This document shows, in pieces, positions 41,636-50,246 of a DNA stretch of 64,000 bases (the first letter of the stretch is position 1; every line of letters starts with the position of its first letter). Location of the stretch: assembly GCF_900103455.1 (NCBI RefSeq), contig NZ_FNHI01000010.1:124001-188000 (forward strand), in the 5' to 3' direction. The notes under the pieces are model-generated. The model searched no databases. It saw only the letters and a program-made list of their open reading frames with translations, and was not told where the DNA came from. Source of the DNA: Streptomyces wuyuanensis. Its GTDB lineage: Bacteria; Actinomycetota; Actinomycetes; Streptomycetales; Streptomycetaceae. A program made the position numbers and the translations under genes.

Positions 41636-41810
41636 GCTCGGATCGTCACATCAGGCCTGACGGTCTGCCACATTTAGTCTGGTTCGTACGGCCATCCGGC
41701 CCAGCCCGCCACGGACTCTCGGCGTCCTCTTCCGGTGCGCTGGTGACGGTGTGTCGGGTCCGGCCGGAGGAGGCGGTGGAAACGCACCTGACGGGGGATC
41801 GGCCGCGGAA

Positions 41811-43652
41811 TCACCGCTCCGGCGACTCGGCCCCCGTCGTGTCCGCCGGCGGAGTGCCCGGCGCCTGGAGCGGGGCCTCCCAGATGACCGTCGTCCCGCC
41901 GCCGCCTTCCGCGAGCCCCGGTCCGCAGCGGCTCGACCCGCCGAGCGACTCCGCACGCCGACGCAGATTGCGCAGCCCGCTCCGGCGCCCGCCCGCCGGG
42001 ATTCCGATCCCGTCGTCGGCGACCGTCAGCCGCACCCCGTCCGTCCCGGCGGCCGTGGCGCCCGCACCGCCCAGACGTACGGTCGCGTCGACGACCACCT
42101 CGATACGTGAGGCGTCGGCGTGCCGGAAGGCGTTCGAGAGCGCTTCACGCAGTGCGGCGATGAGGTTCTTCCCGATGAGTTCCCCGACCACCGAGTCGAC
42201 CGGGCCGACGAAGCGGTGCGAGGGCTTGAATCCCAGCGGCACGGCCGCCATGTTGATCTCCCTCAGCACCCGGGTCCGCAGCCCCGACGGCGCCTCGGCC
42301 GGCCCCTGCTGGAGCGCGAAGATCGCGGTCCGGATCTCCTGGATCGTCACGTCCAGTTCGTCGACCGCCTTGTTCACGCCCTCCTGCACGGCGGGCGCGG
42401 CGGACTTCCGCGAGGCGCTCTCCAGCATCATCCCCGTGGCGAACAGCCGCTGGATCACCAGATCGTGGAGGTCGCGCGCGATGCGGTCCCGGTCCTCGTA
42501 CACGGCGAGCCGCTCGCGGTCCCGTTGGGCCTCGGCCATCATCAGCGCGAGCGCGGCCTGCGAGGCGAACTGGGTGCCGAGGGTGCGCTCGGCCTCGGTG
42601 AACTGCCGCGCCCCGCGGGCGCGCGGGGTCACCAGTGCACCGAGGACCCGTCCGCCGCTCTGCAGGGGCAGCAGCATGCACGGCCCGTACCGACTCGCCA
42701 GATCCGTGACCATGCGCGGGTCGGTGGAGGCGTCGGCCGCGAACACCGCCTCACCGGCGAGCAGCGAGGCGACGACCGGACTCTCCGCCGGGGCGACCGC
42801 CCCCAGCGGCACGGTCGGCTCCGTCGCGGCCACCGCCACCACCTCCAGGCCGCCGCCGTCGGTCGGCAGCAGCACGATCCCGGCGGTCGAGTCGGCTAGC
42901 CGTCGGGCCTGCTCGGCCACGACGGTCAGCGCGTCCTCGGCGTCACCGCCGGACAGCAGCGCCGTCGTGACGGCGACCGAACCGTCGATCCAGCGCTCCC
43001 GCTGCCGTGCCGCCTCGTACAGTCTCGCGTTGCCGATCGCGATGCCCGCCTCGGTCGCCAGGACGCGGACCATGTGCAGGTCGTCGTCGGTGAATTCGGC
43101 CCCGTCGCGCTTCTCCGCCAGATACAGATTGCCGAAGATCTCGCCGTGGACCCTGATCGGGACGCCCAGGAACGAGCGCATCGGCGGATGGCCCGGGGGA
43201 AAGCCGCAGGAGCGCGGGTCCTCCGTCAGATCGGCGAGCCGCATCACGACCGGGTCGTGGATCAGTGCGCCGAGCAGGCCCTGGTGCCCGTCGGGGAGCC
43301 GCCCGATCCGCTGGGCCACCTCGTCGCCGACGCCGCAGGTCAGGAAGTCCGACAGGCCCTGGCCCACGCCGTCGACGACCCCGATGGCCGCGTAGCGGGC
43401 GTCGGCGAGCTGCGCGGCCGTCTCGCAGATCCGGTCGAGCGTGGAGTGCAGCTCCAGGCCGGTGCCGACGGCGCGCATCGCCTCCAGCAGCTGCGGCACC
43501 CGGGCGGTGAGTTCGGTGGACAGTCCCCGCAGTCCACGGGCCGCCCTGGTCGCGGCGTCCAGATGACCCTCCGGATCCGCCGGATCCGCGGACTCCGTCG
43601 GCTCCACGGCGTCTCCCGGTTCCACCGAGTCCGGGTGTTCAGGCACTGCCAT
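41811..43652 (-). CDS. DosS/DevS-like GAF-GAF sensor histidine kinase
   Basis: 613 aa, no membrane segment. First GAF domain about 60-215, second about 225-375, then HisKA_3 with phospho-acceptor His396 in RDRIARDLHDL, and HATPase_c about 495-590 (ALREALSNAFRHAD, VADDGIGIP). GAF-1 has GFPPGHPPMRSFLGVP; His155 aligns with the proximal heme His of mycobacterial DosS, so a heme redox/oxygen sensor is plausible. No response regulator is adjacent, so the partner is elsewhere. ATG 43652 is 10 nt after the cydCD stop: probably co-transcribed with cytochrome bd genes. Confidence 0.9.
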   Translation of the reverse strand: MAVPEHPDSVEPGDAVEPTESADPADPEGHLDAATRAARGLRGLSTELTARVPQLLEAMRAVGTGLELHSTLDRICETAAQLADARYAAIGVVDGVGQGLSDFLTCGVGDEVAQRIGRLPDGHQGLLGALIHDPVVMRLADLTEDPRSCGFPPGHPPMRSFLGVPIRVHGEIFGNLYLAEKRDGAEFTDDDLHMVRVLATEAGIAIGNARLYEAARQRERWIDGSVAVTTALLSGGDAEDALTVVAEQARRLADSTAGIVLLPTDGGGLEVVAVAATEPTVPLGAVAPAESPVVASLLAGEAVFAADASTDPRMVTDLASRYGPCMLLPLQSGGRVLGALVTPRARGARQFTEAERTLGTQFASQAALALMMAEAQRDRERLAVYEDRDRIARDLHDLVIQRLFATGMMLESASRKSAAPAVQEGVNKAVDELDVTIQEIRTAIFALQQGPAEAPSGLRTRVLREINMAAVPLGFKPSHRFVGPVDSVVGELIGKNLIAALREALSNAFRHADASRIEVVVDATVRLGGAGATAAGTDGVRLTVADDGIGIPAGGRRSGLRNLRRRAESLGGSSRCGPGLAEGGGGTTVIWEAPLQAPGTPPADTTGAESPER

Positions 43653-43662
43653 GCCCCCGAGA

Positions 43663-46600
43663 TTAGTTAGTCCTATTTGTCATGGAAAGTCGGCTCCCAG
43701 AACCACTGCCGAGGAGATCACCGGCATGTTCGCGCTCGAGCATGCGGCGCAGCGGACCGTCCATGGCCGCGAGCTCCGCATAGGGCCCGCGCTGCACGGT
43801 GCGGCCCTCGTCCAGCACCACCACCTCGTCGACCGCGTCGAGGCCCCGGAGCCGATGGGTGATCAGCACCGTCGTACGGCCCTCGGTCGCGGCCAGCAGG
43901 TCCGCGGTCAGGGCGTCCGCCGTGGCGAGATCCAGGTGCTCGGCCGGCTCGTCGAGCAGGAGCACGGGGAAGTCGGCGAGCAGCGCGCGGGCCAGGGCCA
44001 GCCGCTGGCGCTGCCCGCCGGAGAGCTGGGCCCCGTGCTCGCCGACGAGGGTGTCGAGCCCGTCCGGAAGACCGTCGGTCCAGTCCAGCAGCCGGGCGGC
44101 GGCGAGCGCCGCGCGCAGTTCCTCCTCGGAGGCACCGGTCCGGGCGAGTCTCAGGTTCTCGCGGATCGAACTGTCGAAGAGATGGGCGTCCTGGGCGCAG
44201 AGCCCGACGCAGCGGCGGACGGTGTCCCCGTCGAGCGCGGTCGCGTCCGTCCCGCCGACCGTGTAGGTCCCGGACCGTACGTCCAGGAAGCGCAGCAGCG
44301 CCTGCGCGAGAGTGGTCTTGCCGGAGCCGGAGGCACCGACGACGGCGACCCTCCTGCCGGCCGTGAGCGTCAGATCGAAGCCGGACAGCGCGTCCTGCCG
44401 TGCTCCAAAGTGGCGGACGCTGAGCCCGCGCACCTCCAGGGGAAACGCGGATGCGGGCGCGGGGGCCGGCTCCACGGGCTCGCTCACCGGCACCGGGGCG
44501 TCCAGCACCTCGAAGACCCGCTGGGCGCTGCGCTTCACCCGCTGCCGGTACTGCACCGCCAGCGGAAGCCCCACGACGGCTTCGAACGCGGCGAGCGGTG
44601 TGAGTACGACGACGGCGAGTTCGACCCCTTCGACCCGGCCGGAGTGCACTGCCATGACACCCGCGTACGCCACGAAGACGACGGTGAGACCGCAGGCCAC
44701 GGCCGACAGTCCGCCGCCCAGCGCGGTGGCGGCCGCAGCACGCGAGGCGATCCGGGTCAGCGCGCGGTCGGCCTCCCGTACCGCGGCCGTCCGGCGGGCC
44801 AGTGCCCCGGTGACGGTCAGCTCGCCGGTGCCCCTCAGCAGATCGACGACCTGCGCGGCGAGCGCACCGCGGGCGGGGGCGAGCCGCCGCTCCGCCCGCC
44901 GTGCGACCGCTCCGCTCAGCAGCGGTACGGCCACCCCGGCCGCGAGCAGGCCCACGGCCAGCACGGCACCGGCCTCGGGCAGCAGCCACGCGGTGAAGCC
45001 GACGGACGCGGCGCCGACGACGAGTGCCGCGCCCGCCGGCAGCGTCCAGCGCAGCCAGTAGTCCTGAAGGGCGTCCACATCCGCGACGAGCCGGGAGAGC
45101 AGATCCCCCCTGCGAGTGCGGCGCAGCCCGGCGGGCGCGATCCGCTCCAGTCGGCGGTACACGCCGACCCGGAGGTCGGCCAGCATCCTCAGCACGGCAT
45201 CGTGCGAGACGAGCCGCTCGGCGTACCGGAACACCGCCCGCCCGATCCCGAACGCCCGGGTCGCCGTGACGGCCACCATCAGATAGAGCACGGGCGGCTG
45301 TTCGGACGCCCTCGAGATCAGCCATCCGGACACCGCCATGAGGCCGACCGCGGATCCCAGCGCCAGGCTGCCGAGCACCAGCGCCAGCACCAGCCGTCCG
45401 CGCAGCGCCCCGGCCATGCCGCGCACCCGTGCAAGCACCCGGCCGTGGTCCTGCCCGGACGCACCCTGGACGGTCCCGGGCACGAGGTCCGAGTCGGAGC
45501 GCGCCGGCTGTTCCACGGGCTCTGCGGCCGCGTAGGCATCCGCCGTCGAGAGCATGCCGTCGGCCGAGGGCGACGGACGGGGAACTCCGGACGGAACGAG
45601 GCGTCCCCCGGGTTCCTCGCCGGCCGGAACGCGCTGGGCGGGGCGCAGTTCGACCACCCGGTCGGCCACTGACAGCAGCGCGGGCCGGTGGACGACGAGC
45701 AGCACCGTACGGCCGCGTGCCAGCCTCCGTACCGCGTCCACGACGCCCGCCTCGGTCTCCCCGTCCAGCGCGGCGGTGGGTTCGTCGAGCAGCAGCAGCG
45801 GCCGGTCGGCGAGAAAGGCCCGGGCGAGCGCGATCCGCTGGCGCTGGCCCGCGGACAGCCCCGCGCCGTCCTCGCCGAGGACCGTTTCCACGCCCTGCGG
45901 CAGCGCTGCCACGAAGTCCTGTGCGTCCGCCTCCCGGAGAGCCGCCAGGACCTCCGCGTCGTCCGCCCCGTGCCGCGCGATCCGTACGTTCTCCGCGATG
46001 GTCCCCGCGAAGAGGTACGGCCGCTGCGGCACCCAGGCGATGTGCCGATGCCAGTCGGCCCGGTCCAGCGAGGTCAGGTCCACCGGTTTCCGGCCCGGGG
46101 CACCCACCCGGACGGTGCCCTCGTCCGGTGCCACGAAGCCCAGCACCGCATCGAGCAGCGTCGACTTGCCGACCCCGCTCGGGCCGACCAGCGCGACGGT
46201 CTCGCCGGCCTCCACCGTCAGTGACGCGGCCTCCAGCGAGGGAACCCCACGGCCCTCGTGCCGCACCGTCACGGAGTCCAGCTCCAGCCGTACTCCTCGG
46301 GCAGCGGGCACCGACGCCGTTCCACCGGCCCGGACGGGGGTCTCCAGCACCCGGAAGATCTCCTCCGCCGCCGACAGCCCCTCCGCCGCGGCGTGGTACT
46401 GCGCCCCGACCTGCCTCAGCGGCAGATATGCCTCGGGGGCGAGGATCAGCACGACGAGTCCGGTGTAGAGATCCAGATCCCCGTGGACGAGCCGCATGCC
46501 GATGCCGACCGCCACCAACGCAACGGAGAGCGTCGACAGCAGTTCCAGGGCGAACGAGGACAGGAAGGCGATCCTCAGGGTCTTCACCGTCGCCCGCCGG

Positions 46601-47298
46601 TACTCCGAGGTGATCTTCCGGATCGCCTCGGCCTGGGCCTTCGCCCGTCCGAACACCTTCAGCGTCGGCAGCCCCGCGACCACATCGAGGAAGTGCCCGG
46701 ACAGCCGCGACAGCAGCGTCCACTGACGGTTCATCCGGGCCTCCGTGGCCCAGCCGATCAGCACCATGAAGATCGGGATCAGCGGCAGAGTGACCACGAT
46801 GACCGCCGCCGAGACCCAGTCCTCGGTGACGATCCGGGCCAGCACCGCGACCGGGACGACCACCGCCAGCCCCAACTGCGGCAGATAGCGCGCGAAGTAG
46901 TCGTCGAGCGCGTCCACTCCCCGGGTGGCGAGGGCGGCCAGGGAACCGCTGCGCTGTCCGCTCAGCCACCCCGGTCCCAGCTGCGCGGCCCGCTCCAGCA
47001 ACCGCAGCCGCAGCTCGGACTTGACCGCCGCGCTCGCCCGGTGGGCCGCGAGCTCGGTCAGCCAGGCCACCAGTCCGCGACCGGCGGCGACGGCGGCCAG
47101 CAGCACCAGCGGGGTCCACAGCTCGCCGGCGTCCAGCCCGCGCTGGAAGGCGCCGACCACCACTTCGGCGATGAGCATCGCCTGGGCGACGACCAGCGCC
47201 GCCCCGGCAAGGCCGAGTGCCACCACGGCCGCCATGAAGAGGCGGGTGGCGCGGGCGTACCGGAGCAGTCGCGGGTCGACGGGTTTCACGTGAAACAT
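43663..47298 (-). CDS. cydCD: CydD-CydC fused ABC exporter for cytochrome bd assembly
   Basis: 1211 aa: two ABC exporters in one chain. N-terminal half CydD-like (six helices about 15-320, Walker A GPSGVGKST, signature LSAGQRQR, Walker B LLLLDEPTAALD). C-terminal half CydC-like (helices about 630-900, Walker A GASGSGKTT, signature LSGGQRQR, VLLLDEPAEHLD). It exports thiols needed for heme bd assembly. The first codons M-F-H-V-K are written by a parS site (47283-47296). Between it and cydB is a 16-nt palindrome. Downstream, the sensor kinase follows after 10 nt. Confidence 0.95.
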   Translation of the reverse strand: MFHVKPVDPRLLRYARATRLFMAAVVALGLAGAALVVAQAMLIAEVVVGAFQRGLDAGELWTPLVLLAAVAAGRGLVAWLTELAAHRASAAVKSELRLRLLERAAQLGPGWLSGQRSGSLAALATRGVDALDDYFARYLPQLGLAVVVPVAVLARIVTEDWVSAAVIVVTLPLIPIFMVLIGWATEARMNRQWTLLSRLSGHFLDVVAGLPTLKVFGRAKAQAEAIRKITSEYRRATVKTLRIAFLSSFALELLSTLSVALVAVGIGMRLVHGDLDLYTGLVVLILAPEAYLPLRQVGAQYHAAAEGLSAAEEIFRVLETPVRAGGTASVPAARGVRLELDSVTVRHEGRGVPSLEAASLTVEAGETVALVGPSGVGKSTLLDAVLGFVAPDEGTVRVGAPGRKPVDLTSLDRADWHRHIAWVPQRPYLFAGTIAENVRIARHGADDAEVLAALREADAQDFVAALPQGVETVLGEDGAGLSAGQRQRIALARAFLADRPLLLLDEPTAALDGETEAGVVDAVRRLARGRTVLLVVHRPALLSVADRVVELRPAQRVPAGEEPGGRLVPSGVPRPSPSADGMLSTADAYAAAEPVEQPARSDSDLVPGTVQGASGQDHGRVLARVRGMAGALRGRLVLALVLGSLALGSAVGLMAVSGWLISRASEQPPVLYLMVAVTATRAFGIGRAVFRYAERLVSHDAVLRMLADLRVGVYRRLERIAPAGLRRTRRGDLLSRLVADVDALQDYWLRWTLPAGAALVVGAASVGFTAWLLPEAGAVLAVGLLAAGVAVPLLSGAVARRAERRLAPARGALAAQVVDLLRGTGELTVTGALARRTAAVREADRALTRIASRAAAATALGGGLSAVACGLTVVFVAYAGVMAVHSGRVEGVELAVVVLTPLAAFEAVVGLPLAVQYRQRVKRSAQRVFEVLDAPVPVSEPVEPAPAPASAFPLEVRGLSVRHFGARQDALSGFDLTLTAGRRVAVVGASGSGKTTLAQALLRFLDVRSGTYTVGGTDATALDGDTVRRCVGLCAQDAHLFDSSIRENLRLARTGASEEELRAALAAARLLDWTDGLPDGLDTLVGEHGAQLSGGQRQRLALARALLADFPVLLLDEPAEHLDLATADALTADLLAATEGRTTVLITHRLRGLDAVDEVVVLDEGRTVQRGPYAELAAMDGPLRRMLEREHAGDLLGSGSGSRLSMTNRTN
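47283..47296. other. parS site (ParB-binding)
   Basis: GTTTCACGTGAAAC, the full 14-nt parS core of Streptomyces, including the last base of the flanking palindrome on one side. It covers codons 1-5 of cydCD. ParB bound at parS nucleates chromosome segregation; such sites cluster near oriC. Confidence 0.9.
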
Positions 47299-47309
47299 CC
47301 CTTGGTCAG

Positions 47310-47325
47310 GGGACCGCGCGGTCCC
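47310..47325 (-). terminator. Intercistronic 16-nt palindrome between cydB and cydCD
   Basis: GGGACCGC/GCGGTCCC, 8-bp arms without spacer, 15 nt from the cydB stop and 11 nt before the cydCD start. Could attenuate transcription or set the cydB to cydCD ratio. Confidence 0.5.
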
Positions 47326-47340
47326 TGTGGAAGTCCGGTC

Positions 47341-48342
47341 TCAGTGCGGATCGGCGATGTGCTGCGTACCGATGCGCTTCCGGAACACCCAGTAGGTCCA
47401 GCCCTGGTACAGCAGCACCACGGGCGTCGCGATCCCGGCGCACCAGGTCATGATCTTCAGGGTGTAGGCGCTCGAGGACGCGTTGGTGACCGTCAGGCTC
47501 CATGCCTCATTGAGCGACGACGGCATCACGTTCGGGAAGAGCGTCAGGAACAGCATTGCCACCGCGGCGACGATGGTGACGCCCGACAGGGCGAAGGACC
47601 AGCCCTCGCGCCCGGCCTGGTTGGCTCCCACCGCCGCGACCAGCGCCACCACCGCGATGATCATGGCGGCCAGGCTCGCGCCATCGCCCTTCTCCGCCTG
47701 GGTCCAGCTCAGGAACCCGAGTGCCAGCACGGCCGTGACCAGCCCGAGGTTCCGGGCCAGTTTCCGGGCCCGCTCCCTGATGTCCCCGACGGTCTTCAGC
47801 GCCGTGAACACCGTCCCGTGGAAGGTGAAGAGCGACAGGGTCACCAGGCCGCCGAGGATCGCATGCGGGTTCAGCAGATCCCAGACGGTGCCGACGTACT
47901 CCATCTCCTGGTCGATCTTCACCCCGCGCACGATGTTCCCGAAGGCCACGCCCCACAGGAACGCGGGGATGAGCGAAGTCCAGAAGATCGCCTGCTCCCA
48001 GTTCCGCTGCCAGTGCTCCTCCGGCCGCTTGGCCCGGTACTCGAACGCGACACCGCGCAGGATGAGGCATATCAGGATCAGCAGCAGCGGCAGATAGAAG
48101 CCGGAGAAGAGCGTGGCGTACCACTCGGGGAAGGCGGCGAACGTGGCACCGCCCGCCGTGAGCAGCCACACCTCGTTGCCGTCCCAGACCGGCCCGATCG
48201 TGTTGATGAGGACGCGCTTCTCGACCCGGTTGCGGGCGAGCAGCTTCGTCAGGATGCCGACCCCGAAGTCGAAGCCCTCGAGGAAGAAGTAGCCGGTCCA
48301 CAGGACGGCGATGAGTACGAACCAGACGTCGTGGAGTTCCAT
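47341..48342 (-). CDS. cydB: Cytochrome bd oxidase subunit II
   Basis: 333 aa, about eight membrane helices. Start region YFFLEGFDFGVGIL, GPVWDGNEVWLLTAGGATFAAFPEWYAT are CydB signatures; Trp/Asn/Glu of WDGNEVWL match the heme/lipid-side motif. Membrane subunit without heme ligands, needed for heme d insertion. ATG 48342 is 23 nt after the cydA stop; operon. Confidence 0.97.
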   Translation of the reverse strand: MELHDVWFVLIAVLWTGYFFLEGFDFGVGILTKLLARNRVEKRVLINTIGPVWDGNEVWLLTAGGATFAAFPEWYATLFSGFYLPLLLILICLILRGVAFEYRAKRPEEHWQRNWEQAIFWTSLIPAFLWGVAFGNIVRGVKIDQEMEYVGTVWDLLNPHAILGGLVTLSLFTFHGTVFTALKTVGDIRERARKLARNLGLVTAVLALGFLSWTQAEKGDGASLAAMIIAVVALVAAVGANQAGREGWSFALSGVTIVAAVAMLFLTLFPNVMPSSLNEAWSLTVTNASSSAYTLKIMTWCAGIATPVVLLYQGWTYWVFRKRIGTQHIADPH

Positions 48343-48365
48343 GCCTCAGATCCCAGTCCTCGGTC

Positions 48366-49871
48366 TCAGTACGAGAAGGCCATCGGCCGGTCGGTGTCGC
48401 GGTCGTGGCCGCCGATCTTGGTGGGCGGATTGAGGTCGGCCTCCGTGAGCTCGGGAGGCCCGGCCTTGACGTACTTGACCAGCAGCTTGACCTCGATGAC
48501 GGCGAGGATCGCGTAGATCAGCGTGAACACGATCATCGACGTGAGCACCTCGCCCTGGGAGACGCCGGGGGAGACGGCATCACGGGTGCGCAGGACGCCG
48601 TACACGACCCAGGGCTGCCGCCCCATCTCCGTGAAGATCCAGCCCCAGGAGCTGGCGATCAGCGGGAAACCGAGCGTCCAGATCGCGATGAGCCAGTACA
48701 GCCGGGTGAGCTTCGGCCCGAGCGGCTTGCGGAACAGCACGACATGGGGCACGTCGTCCTCACCGACCCTCGACGCAGGCGGCAGCATGAACTTCTTCCG
48801 GGTCAGCCAGAGCCCGGCCAGGCCGATGGCGAACGACGTCATGCCGAAGCCGATCATCCAGCGGAAGCCCCAGTAGGTGACGGGGATGTTCGGCCGGTAG
48901 TCCCCGGGCCCGTACTTCTCCTGCTCCGCCTTGTTGGTGTCGTTGATGCCGGGCACGTACGACGTGAAGTCGTCGTTCGCCAGGAAGGAGAGCAGACCGG
49001 GAATCTCTATGGCGACCTTGTTGTGGCCCTTGTCCACGTCGCCGTAGGCGAAGACGGAGAAGGGTGCGGGCCCTTCGCCGTCCCACAGCGCCTCGGCGGC
49101 CGCCATCTTCATCGGCTGCTGCTTGAACATGACCTTGCCGAGGAAGTCGCCGCTGATCGCCGTCAGCAGACCCGCGATGACCACGGTGACCAGACCGAGC
49201 CGCAGCGAGCTCTTCATCACCGGAACGTGCTTCTTGCGCAGCAGATGGAAGGCGGCGATGCCGACCATGAACGCGCCGCCGGTGAGGAAGGCGGCGGTGA
49301 GGGTGTGGAACACCTGGGTGAGGGTGGTGTTCTGGGTCAGCACGAGCCAGATGTCGGTGAGTTCCGCGCGCCCGTTCTCCTTGTTGATCCGGTAGCCGAC
49401 CGGATGCTGCATCCAGGAGTTGGCAGCCAGGATGAAGTAGGCGGAGAGGATGGTGCCGATGGAGACCATCCAGATGCAGGCGAGGTGGATCTTCTTCGGG
49501 AGCTTGTCCCAACCGAAGATCCACAGCCCGATGAAGGTGGACTCGAAGAAGAAGGCGATCAGCGCCTCGAAGGCGAGCGGTGCTCCGAAGACGTCGCCGA
49601 CGAAGCGCGAGTAGTCGGACCAGTTCATGCCGAACTGGAACTCCTGCACGATGCCGGTGACGACACCCATGGCGATGTTGATCAGGAAGAGCTTGCCCCA
49701 GAACTTGGTCGCCCGGAGGTACTTCTCCTTGTTCGTACGCACCCACGCCGTCTGCAGGCCGGCCGTCAGCGCGGCCAGCGAGATCGTCAGCGGGACGAAG
49801 AGGAAGTGGTAGACGGTGGTGATGCCGAACTGCCAGCGCGCCAGTGTCTCTGGCGCCAGAGCGAGGTCCAC
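48366..49871 (-). CDS. cydA: Cytochrome bd oxidase subunit I
   Basis: 501 aa. High-affinity quinol:O2 oxidase, functions at low oxygen. Heme ligands: His in TTVYHFLFVPLT (about residue 21) and later His (VFHTLTAAFLTGG) and Met (RWMIGFGM). Quinol loop between helices VI and VII is short, as in Gram-positive enzymes. GTG 49871. First gene of cydA-cydB-cydCD-kinase; a perfect Rex operator lies 107-122 nt upstream. Confidence 0.97.
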   Translation of the reverse strand: MDLALAPETLARWQFGITTVYHFLFVPLTISLAALTAGLQTAWVRTNKEKYLRATKFWGKLFLINIAMGVVTGIVQEFQFGMNWSDYSRFVGDVFGAPLAFEALIAFFFESTFIGLWIFGWDKLPKKIHLACIWMVSIGTILSAYFILAANSWMQHPVGYRINKENGRAELTDIWLVLTQNTTLTQVFHTLTAAFLTGGAFMVGIAAFHLLRKKHVPVMKSSLRLGLVTVVIAGLLTAISGDFLGKVMFKQQPMKMAAAEALWDGEGPAPFSVFAYGDVDKGHNKVAIEIPGLLSFLANDDFTSYVPGINDTNKAEQEKYGPGDYRPNIPVTYWGFRWMIGFGMTSFAIGLAGLWLTRKKFMLPPASRVGEDDVPHVVLFRKPLGPKLTRLYWLIAIWTLGFPLIASSWGWIFTEMGRQPWVVYGVLRTRDAVSPGVSQGEVLTSMIVFTLIYAILAVIEVKLLVKYVKAGPPELTEADLNPPTKIGGHDRDTDRPMAFSY

Positions 49872-49977
49872 GTCGTCTCTCCTTACGTCGGCGCGGTCAC
49901 GTCGGCGTGCTCGTCGTGCACATCACGGCAGCTTGCCCAGGAAATCCATGACATAGCGGGAGCTTCCGGGCATTGCT

Positions 49978-49993
49978 TGTGAACGCGTTCACA
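49978..49993 (-). promoter_or_regulatory. Rex operator (ROP) upstream of cydA
   Basis: TGTGAACGCGTTCACA, perfect palindrome identical to the Rex operator defined in S. coelicolor. Rex represses cyd genes when the NADH/NAD+ ratio is low. A larger inverted repeat, GCTTGTGAA (49975-49983) and TTCACAAGC (49994-50002), embeds it. Confidence 0.9.
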
Positions 49994-50190
49994 TTCACAA
50001 GCAATTATGACCCATACGGAATCCGAACCCGTGAGCGGGGGGTCCCAGTGAACGCACCGGCCGGTCGGTACGCGCGGTGACCGGGCGACCGCGGGGCCGC
50101 GCGAGAGCCGGGCCCGCCTGGACGGCGGCCCGCTCCTCACCACGACGGCGCCGGAGGAGGAGCCGGCCGTGTGCGCAGCCGGAGACGGAC

Positions 50191-50226
50191 CGATCGCCCG
50201 CATCCGGGAGCGGGTGCGGGCGATCG
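50191..50226 (-). terminator. Terminator of hisC
   Basis: 12-bp stem CGATCGCCCGCA / TGCGGGCGATCG (50191-50202 with 50215-50226), 12-nt loop, 21 nt after the hisC stop on the minus strand. Confidence 0.75.
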
Positions 50227-50246
50227 GGAGATCCGCGGTGCGGCGG

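Noticed and set aside
43653..43680. DosR/DevR box in front of the sensor kinase
   Set aside because: Only one GGACT half-site is visible; the second half does not match the palindrome.
43651..47298. Long plus-strand open frames opposite cydCD
   Set aside because: They mirror the codon pattern of the real minus-strand gene, have repetitive Arg/Gly/Glu composition and no domain; high-GC antisense artefacts.
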